From NCBI GenBank assembly GCA_046760105.1, contig JBHIDJ010000040.1:1-24292 (forward strand): a DNA stretch of 24,292 nucleotides. Direction: 5' to 3'. This DNA is from JBHIDJ01 sp046760105. Lineage in GTDB: Bacteria > Pseudomonadota > Gammaproteobacteria > Acidiferrobacterales > SPGG2. This document shows, one piece after another, positions 22,863 to 24,292 of this stretch; positions within the stretch are counted from its first letter, which is position 1; the number at the start of each line of letters is the position of its first letter. The position numbers and the translations under genes were made by a program. The notes under the pieces are model-generated. The model did not search any database. It saw nothing but the letters and a program-made list of their open reading frames with translations, and was not told where the DNA came from.

Positions 22863-24292
22863 ATGAGCGACATCTTTATTAGCTACGCGAGGGAAGATCG
22901 GGATCGGGCGCAAGCCATCGCGCAGGCGCTCGAAAAGCAGGGTTTGGCTGTGTGGTGGGATCGGAACATCCTGCCCGGGGGGACTTGGGATAAGGTAATC
23001 GAGAAGGCCCTCGACGAGGCGAAGTGCGTCATCGTGCTCTGGTCAAATGCGTCGGTGCAATCCGACTTTGTGAAGGAGGAGGCCGAGAAAGGCAAAGAGC
23101 GCGGCATTCTGGTTCCCGTACTAATCGATGACGTAGAGCTCCCATTCGGATTCGCGCGCTATCAGGCTGCCAATCTGGTCCATTGGAGGGGTGGCCTCAC
23201 TCACGCCGAGTTCAAGGAGCTCTCCCAATCGGTGGCACAAAAACTCGGCCGCGAGGACAAAGTGGAGTCCGAGACCGAGCCCGCACAGCAGACGGCCGAG
23301 GAGGAGGCACAGCTTGAGATCGAGGCTGCACGGCGCAAGGCCGAAGCCGAACGGCAGCAAGCCGAGGAGGAGGCAGGCCAGAAGGCTGAGGCCGAACGGC
23401 AGAGGGCCGAGGCCGCCCGGGTCGCAGAGGCCGTCCAACCGCCTGAACGGCCCGCTGCAACACCCTGGCTGCTGCAACCCGAACGCTGGTTCTCTCCGAC
23501 GATCGCGGTCCTGACTGTCGTAGTCGTCGTCTTCATCTCCGCGGCCGCCTATTTCTTCATCCAGCGTAACGCGGCGCTCCAGGAGCTCGAGGCGCTTCGC
23601 GCTGGTGAGACCGATGCCACGGTCAGCGACGCCAAACTGGTCCGGGACTACGAGAAGTTTAGGGAGACCTATAGCGTCTACCTCTACTTCGACTCCGCCC
23701 AGGCTGACGATGTTAAGGGCAAGATCAAGGAGTTCAAAACCTCCGCCGCGGCGTTCGCCAAGGTCAAGCAGGACGACAAATCGGATTCCCTGACCGTCCG
23801 CCAGCGGCTTGATCGCTGGCAGGACTACCGGCCAGCGCGCGACGTGGGTCCCGAAGCGAAGGAAAAGCGCACTCGGGTCGCAGCGCTGGAACGCGTGGTC
23901 GAACAGCTCGCGGAGCTTTCGAATCGCGAGAAAAATACCACGGTCAGCAACGCCGAGGTGACCGAGCTGGTCGCGGCCTACGAGGAGTTTTCGAACACCC
24001 AGGGGGACCACCTCAACTCCGCCGAGACCGTGCGAGTCGAGCACAAGATCGTAGCGTTCAAGGAGCTCAAGGACCATCGGGCTCGCGAGGTCGATGCCAC
24101 GGTCAGCGACGCCAAACTGGTCCGGGACTACCAGAAGTTCTTAGAGATCCATAAGGACCACCTGGACTCCACCATGGCCGCGCGAGTCGCCGACAGGATC
24201 AAAGAGTTCAAAACCTCCGCCGCGGCGTTCGCCAAGCTCAAGCAGGACGACAAATCGGATTCCCTGACCGTCCGCCAGCGGCTTGATCGCTG
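22863..24292 (+). CDS. TIR-domain membrane protein with long tandem repeats (3' end outside window)
   Basis: At least 476 codons, open to the window edge. Residues 1-125: TIR domain, DIFISYAREDRDRAQAIAQA, then LAVWWDRNILPGG, VIVLWSNASVQSDFVKEEAE and GILVPVLID. Glu73 in F-V-K-E-E matches the catalytic Glu of NAD-cleaving TIRs (SARM1 Glu642 in WVHKE). Residues about 137-192: Glu/Ala/Arg-rich coiled coil. Residues about 213-235: membrane segment, PTIAVLTVVVVVFISAAAYFF. From residue 251: repeats of about 160 residues beginning DATVSDAKLVRDYEKF and ending KSDSLTVRQRLDR, with a diverged copy between (NTTVSNAEVTELVAAYEEF). Start: ATG 22863, with AGGAG eight bases upstream. Many bacterial TIR proteins act in phage defence by NAD depletion; whether this one does is inference. 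Partner genes, if any, lie beyond the window. Confidence 0.88.
   Translation, partial: MSDIFISYAREDRDRAQAIAQALEKQGLAVWWDRNILPGGTWDKVIEKALDEAKCVIVLWSNASVQSDFVKEEAEKGKERGILVPVLIDDVELPFGFARYQAANLVHWRGGLTHAEFKELSQSVAQKLGREDKVESETEPAQQTAEEEAQLEIEAARRKAEAERQQAEEEAGQKAEAERQRAEAARVAEAVQPPERPAATPWLLQPERWFSPTIAVLTVVVVVFISAAAYFFIQRNAALQELEALRAGETDATVSDAKLVRDYEKFRETYSVYLYFDSAQADDVKGKIKEFKTSAAAFAKVKQDDKSDSLTVRQRLDRWQDYRPARDVGPEAKEKRTRVAALERVVEQLAELSNREKNTTVSNAEVTELVAAYEEFSNTQGDHLNSAETVRVEHKIVAFKELKDHRAREVDATVSDAKLVRDYQKFLEIHKDHLDSTMAARVADRIKEFKTSAAAFAKLKQDDKSDSLTVRQRLDR
23612..24292 (+). repeat. Near-identical internal repeats of the TIR gene
   Basis: 40 bases at 23612-23651 recur exactly at 24092-24131 (period 480 bp). 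86 bases at 23733-23818 recur at 24207-24292 with a single mismatch (offset 474 bp, a two-codon difference between blocks). DNA-level identity, not only protein similarity, points to recent duplication. The array continues past the window. Confidence 0.9.

Noticed and set aside
23121..24077. 318-codon minus-strand frame, Leu/Gly-rich
   Set aside because: Antisense to the TIR gene; long only because the repeat-rich coding strand lacks stop-generating codons in that register. The plus strand has the recognised domain and a ribosome site.
22863..24292. Idea that the CHASE2 kinase and TIR genes form one defence system
   Set aside because: They are divergent, separated by 1.1 kb of decayed-looking DNA, and no shared regulatory site is visible; adjacency alone does not support it.

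Overview
The window looks like a chromosomal segment of a gammaproteobacterium, probably uncultured or environmental. The evidence is a ZapE (AFG1-type) ATPase, an MltD-like transglycosylase with LysM repeats, a glycine-zipper 17-kDa-antigen-type protein, a Tat/lipobox Acg-type flavoprotein and a Cys-Tyr-type cysteine dioxygenase. G+C is moderately high and gene order is loose, with many strand switches. Several non-coding stretches hold decayed-looking coding remnants. I see no tRNA, rRNA, CRISPR array, transposase or phage gene.

Layout. 1-2.9 kb: an Acg-type nitroreductase lipoprotein converges with a cyclic-nucleotide-binding/TM/coiled-coil protein. 3.3-7.0 kb: zapE converges with a large membrane Ser/Thr kinase fused to WD40 repeats and a C-terminal staphylococcal-nuclease-like domain. 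7.2-11.3 kb: a small HExxH putative metallopeptidase, an MltD-like transglycosylase, a cysteine dioxygenase and a small DRR-rich membrane protein. 11.5-14.05 kb: a compact minus-strand operon of alpha/beta hydrolase, creatininase-family amidohydrolase and GST-like protein, preceded by a remnant of an ATP-dependent DNA ligase. 14.5-17.9 kb: a DUF5519-like protein, a two-gene unit (88-aa protein plus DUF123/GIY-YIG-like protein) with a good terminator, a homocysteine S-methyltransferase-family protein and a glycine-zipper protein. 18.4-21.8 kb: an enoyl-CoA hydratase-family protein downstream of a CHASE2-Ser/Thr kinase. 21.8-22.86 kb: a gene-poor stretch with a cryptic CX2C...CX2C reading frame. 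22.86 kb to the end: the first 476 codons of a TIR-domain/TM protein with long, nearly identical internal repeats, cut by the window edge.

How it fits together. No single pathway covers the window. The recurring theme is membrane-anchored signalling: two Ser/Thr kinases with different sensor or output modules, a cNMP-binding membrane protein and a TIR membrane protein. The best candidates for undescribed biology are the kinase-TM-WD40-nuclease fusion, whose nuclease domain lacks the Arg35-equivalent, and the TIR-TM-repeat protein. All functional statements are from reading the sequence; no database search was run.
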